Below are positions 6,718-6,758 of a DNA stretch of 6,758 nt, in pieces (the stretch's first letter is position 1; the number at the start of each line of letters is the position of its first letter). The translations under genes and the position numbers were made by a program. Under the pieces are notes generated by a model that saw only the letters and a program-made list of their open reading frames with translations, was not told the origin of the DNA and did no database searches. The stretch lies in the NCBI GenBank assembly GCA_046546095.1, contig JBKGYK010000104.1:1-6758 (forward strand), read 5' to 3'. The DNA comes from JAQIBY01 sp046546095 (GTDB lineage Bacteria; Bacteroidota; Bacteroidia; Bacteroidales; ML635J-15).

Positions 6718-6736
6718 CCCGCCGGAAAAAGGCGGG
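6718..6736. terminator. GC-rich hairpin after the plus-strand operon
   Basis: CCCGCC and GGCGGG form a perfect 6-bp stem around the loop GGAAAAA, 21 bases after the stop of the 82-residue ORF. No T tract follows: the next bases are TCGGCCTGCAGCC, which are GC-rich. This may be an imperfect terminator, a stabilising 3' hairpin, or the beginning of a repeat that continues past the window edge. Confidence 0.35.
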
Positions 6737-6758
6737 TCGGCCTGCAGCCTGTAGTTGC

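Noticed and set aside
6697..6758. Right-edge GC-rich segment considered as the start of an RNA gene or attachment site
   Set aside because: Apart from the 6-bp hairpin there is no tRNA-like or rRNA-like pattern, and the sequence ends before any larger structure could be judged.

Overview
The window reads as an ordinary chromosomal stretch from a member of the Bacteroidota. The reasons are a DUF3078 outer-membrane-type protein, a secreted hydrolase ending in a type A C-terminal sorting domain of the type IX secretion system (T9SS), a small CarboxypepD_reg-like secreted protein, weak or absent Shine-Dalgarno sequences, and one good match to the Bacteroidota -7 promoter element (TAnnTTTG). The genus cannot be named from the sequence. 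No rRNA, tRNA, CRISPR array, transposase, integrase or phage gene is visible, and base composition looks even throughout.

Layout: positions 1-199 carry no gene, only a perfect hairpin at 34-54. A DUF3078 gene (200-1087, minus) is divergent from a small DUF2892 membrane protein gene (1159-1350, plus), with 71 bp between them. The DUF2892 gene converges on a minus-strand block that reads, in transcription order, CarboxypepD_reg-like protein (best start GTG at 3959), lipoate-protein ligase (2175-3158) and a short MscS channel (1356-2162). The junctions are 0 and 12 bp. An 89-bp divergent gap then leads to a plus-strand block: T9SS-secreted alpha/beta hydrolase (4049-5365), a longer MscS channel (5369-6451, 3-bp gap) and an 82-residue two-helix membrane protein (6448-6696, ATGA overlap). 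A GC hairpin follows at 6718-6736. No gene-free stretch exceeds 300 bases.

How the genes fit together: each main block ends in or contains a mechanosensitive channel of a different architecture, so osmotic-downshift protection is the one recurring theme. The ligase points to lipoate scavenging or salvage for 2-oxoacid dehydrogenases and the glycine cleavage H protein. The hydrolase is an exported, probably surface-anchored or released esterase-like enzyme. The co-transcribed genes do not form an obvious pathway, and I see no convincing evidence of a novel defence, mobile or biosynthetic system. The most useful second looks are a likely start-codon correction, an unusual Phe in the hydrolase's oxyanion-hole motif, and the small membrane protein coupled to the second MscS channel.
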